DNA of 11,215 bases. Source: Dialister sp. CAG:486. Its GTDB lineage: Bacteria; Bacillota; Negativicutes; Veillonellales; Dialisteraceae. A model generated the notes under the pieces. It saw only the letters and a list, made by a program, of their open reading frames with translations. It was not told the DNA's origin and did no database searches. Below, in pieces: positions 10,397-11,215 of the stretch. Each line of letters begins with the position of its first letter. Positions within the stretch are counted from its first letter, which is position 1. The stretch covers positions 12,723 to 23,937 of the forward strand of contig FR879565.1 of assembly GCA_000434475.1 (NCBI GenBank). The letters run 5' to 3'. The translations under genes and the position numbers were made by a program.

Positions 10397-11215
10397 ATGG
10401 CAGATAAAAATACAGCCGATATCGGTTTTGAAAAACAAATATGGGATGCAGCCTGCGTGCTTCGTGGCAATATGGATGCATCAGAATATAAGAACGTTGT
10501 TCTGGGATTGATTTTTTTGAAGTATATCTCAGATAGATTTGATGATAAGCATCAGGAACTTGTTGAAGAAGGCGATGGATTCGAGGAGGATATCGACGAA
10601 TATACTTCTGAGGGTATCTTCTTTGTACCGGCTGGTGCACGTTGGAGTGAAATTGCAGCAAAAGCACATACTCCGGAAATCGGAACGGTGATCGATGATG
10701 CCATGCGTGCCATCGAAAAAGAAAATAAGCGCTTGAAGGATATTTTGCCTAAGAACTTTGCACGACCGGAGCTGGACAAGCGTAGGCTAGGTGATGTGGT
10801 GGACCTGTTCACCAACATCCAGATGATCGAACATGGCAGTGAGAAAGATATTCTGGGCCGTACCTATGAATATTGTCTTTCTATGTTTGCAGAACAGGAA
10901 GGAAAGCGTGGTGGTGAATTCTTTACGCCATCTTGTGTAGTACGCACCTTGGTAGAGGTATTAAAGCCGTTTAAGGGCAGAGTATATGATCCTTGCTGCG
11001 GTTCAGGCGGTATGTTCGTTCAGTCTGCGAAGTTTGTTGAAAATCACAGTGGTAATATCAACAATATTTCTATCTATGGTCAGGACTCAAACCCTACTAC
11101 ATGGAAAATGGCGCAGATGAATCTTGCAATCCGTGGAATTGAGCCTGATCTTGGAACCTATGCGGCAGATACATTCCTTGATGATCGTCATCCAACGTTG
11201 AGAGCAGATTATATT
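10397..11215 (+). CDS. hsdM: Type I restriction-modification system, DNA methyltransferase subunit (HsdM), 5' part
   Basis: Open to the window end; 273 codons are visible of a protein usually about 500 long. HsdM is an N6-adenine methyltransferase that works with a specificity subunit HsdS, and with HsdR forms the restriction complex. Seen: the helical N-terminal domain FEKQIWDAACVLRGNMDASEYKNVVLGLIFLKYISDRFD (about 11-49), ILGRTYEYCLSMFAEQEGKRGGEFFTP (152-178, motif X region), and SAM motif I VYDPCCGSGGMF (197-207). The catalytic NPPF/Y motif is expected just beyond ADYI at the window edge. AAAGGG (10381-10386) lies 10 nt before ATG. Codon use is clearly AT-richer (GAT, AAT, TTT, GAA) than in the neighbouring core genes, consistent with acquisition by transfer. 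hsdS and hsdR are expected downstream but not visible. Confidence 0.95.
   Translation, partial: MADKNTADIGFEKQIWDAACVLRGNMDASEYKNVVLGLIFLKYISDRFDDKHQELVEEGDGFEEDIDEYTSEGIFFVPAGARWSEIAAKAHTPEIGTVIDDAMRAIEKENKRLKDILPKNFARPELDKRRLGDVVDLFTNIQMIEHGSEKDILGRTYEYCLSMFAEQEGKRGGEFFTPSCVVRTLVEVLKPFKGRVYDPCCGSGGMFVQSAKFVENHSGNINNISIYGQDSNPTTWKMAQMNLAIRGIEPDLGTYAADTFLDDRHPTLRADYI

Overview
The window looks like a chromosomal segment of a fairly GC-rich Firmicute, most likely a Negativicutes member (Veillonellales, Dialister/Megasphaera-like). This assignment is inference. It rests on a tRNA-sensing T-box leader (a Firmicutes hallmark), strong AGGAGG ribosome-binding sites and the gene content. No 16S or other marker is present to settle it.

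Layout. (1) 2-475 (+): 3' end of proA (proline synthesis). (2) 476-933: convergent intergenic region with a bidirectional terminator, two GTGACTA heptad arrays and a mosaic of short repeat modules. (3) 934-2094 (-): lipoprotein substrate-binding protein of the branched-chain amino acid (LivJ-like) family. Its roughly 430-nt leader holds one T-box stem I with a probable leucine specifier, then three successive antiterminator/terminator modules, all behind a near-consensus promoter. (4) 2645-3295 (-): short prepilin peptidase. (5) 3391-3667: small transcription unit for a 22-residue hydrophobic peptide, with its own extended -10 promoter, a hairpin over the Shine-Dalgarno and a strong terminator. 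(6) 3678-6367 (-): two-gene operon of a COG2509-type FAD-dependent oxidoreductase and purB, overlapping by one base. It has a strong promoter and a structured leader. (7) 6647-7367 (+): TetR-family regulator with a 13-bp palindromic operator candidate. (8) 7802-8413 (+): M15-family (VanY-like) peptidase. (9) 8634-10010 (+): RlmD/RumA-type 23S rRNA uracil methyltransferase. (10) 10011-11215: sharp change to AT-richer DNA and the 5' part of hsdM, the modification subunit of a type I restriction-modification system cut by the window edge. This is probably the start of an accessory island.

The two most striking things are regulatory or structural rather than coding. First, 7-bp tandem arrays (GTGACTA/GGGACTA) begin at or within the stop codon of three plus-strand genes. 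The unit carries stop triplets and has a period that is not a multiple of three, so an array closes all six frames. A recurrent set of short modules follows each array. Second, the LivJ leader has three stacked T-box decision points behind one stem I. The middle module keeps its pairing by compensatory changes, and the last has a different tRNA-end-reading base.
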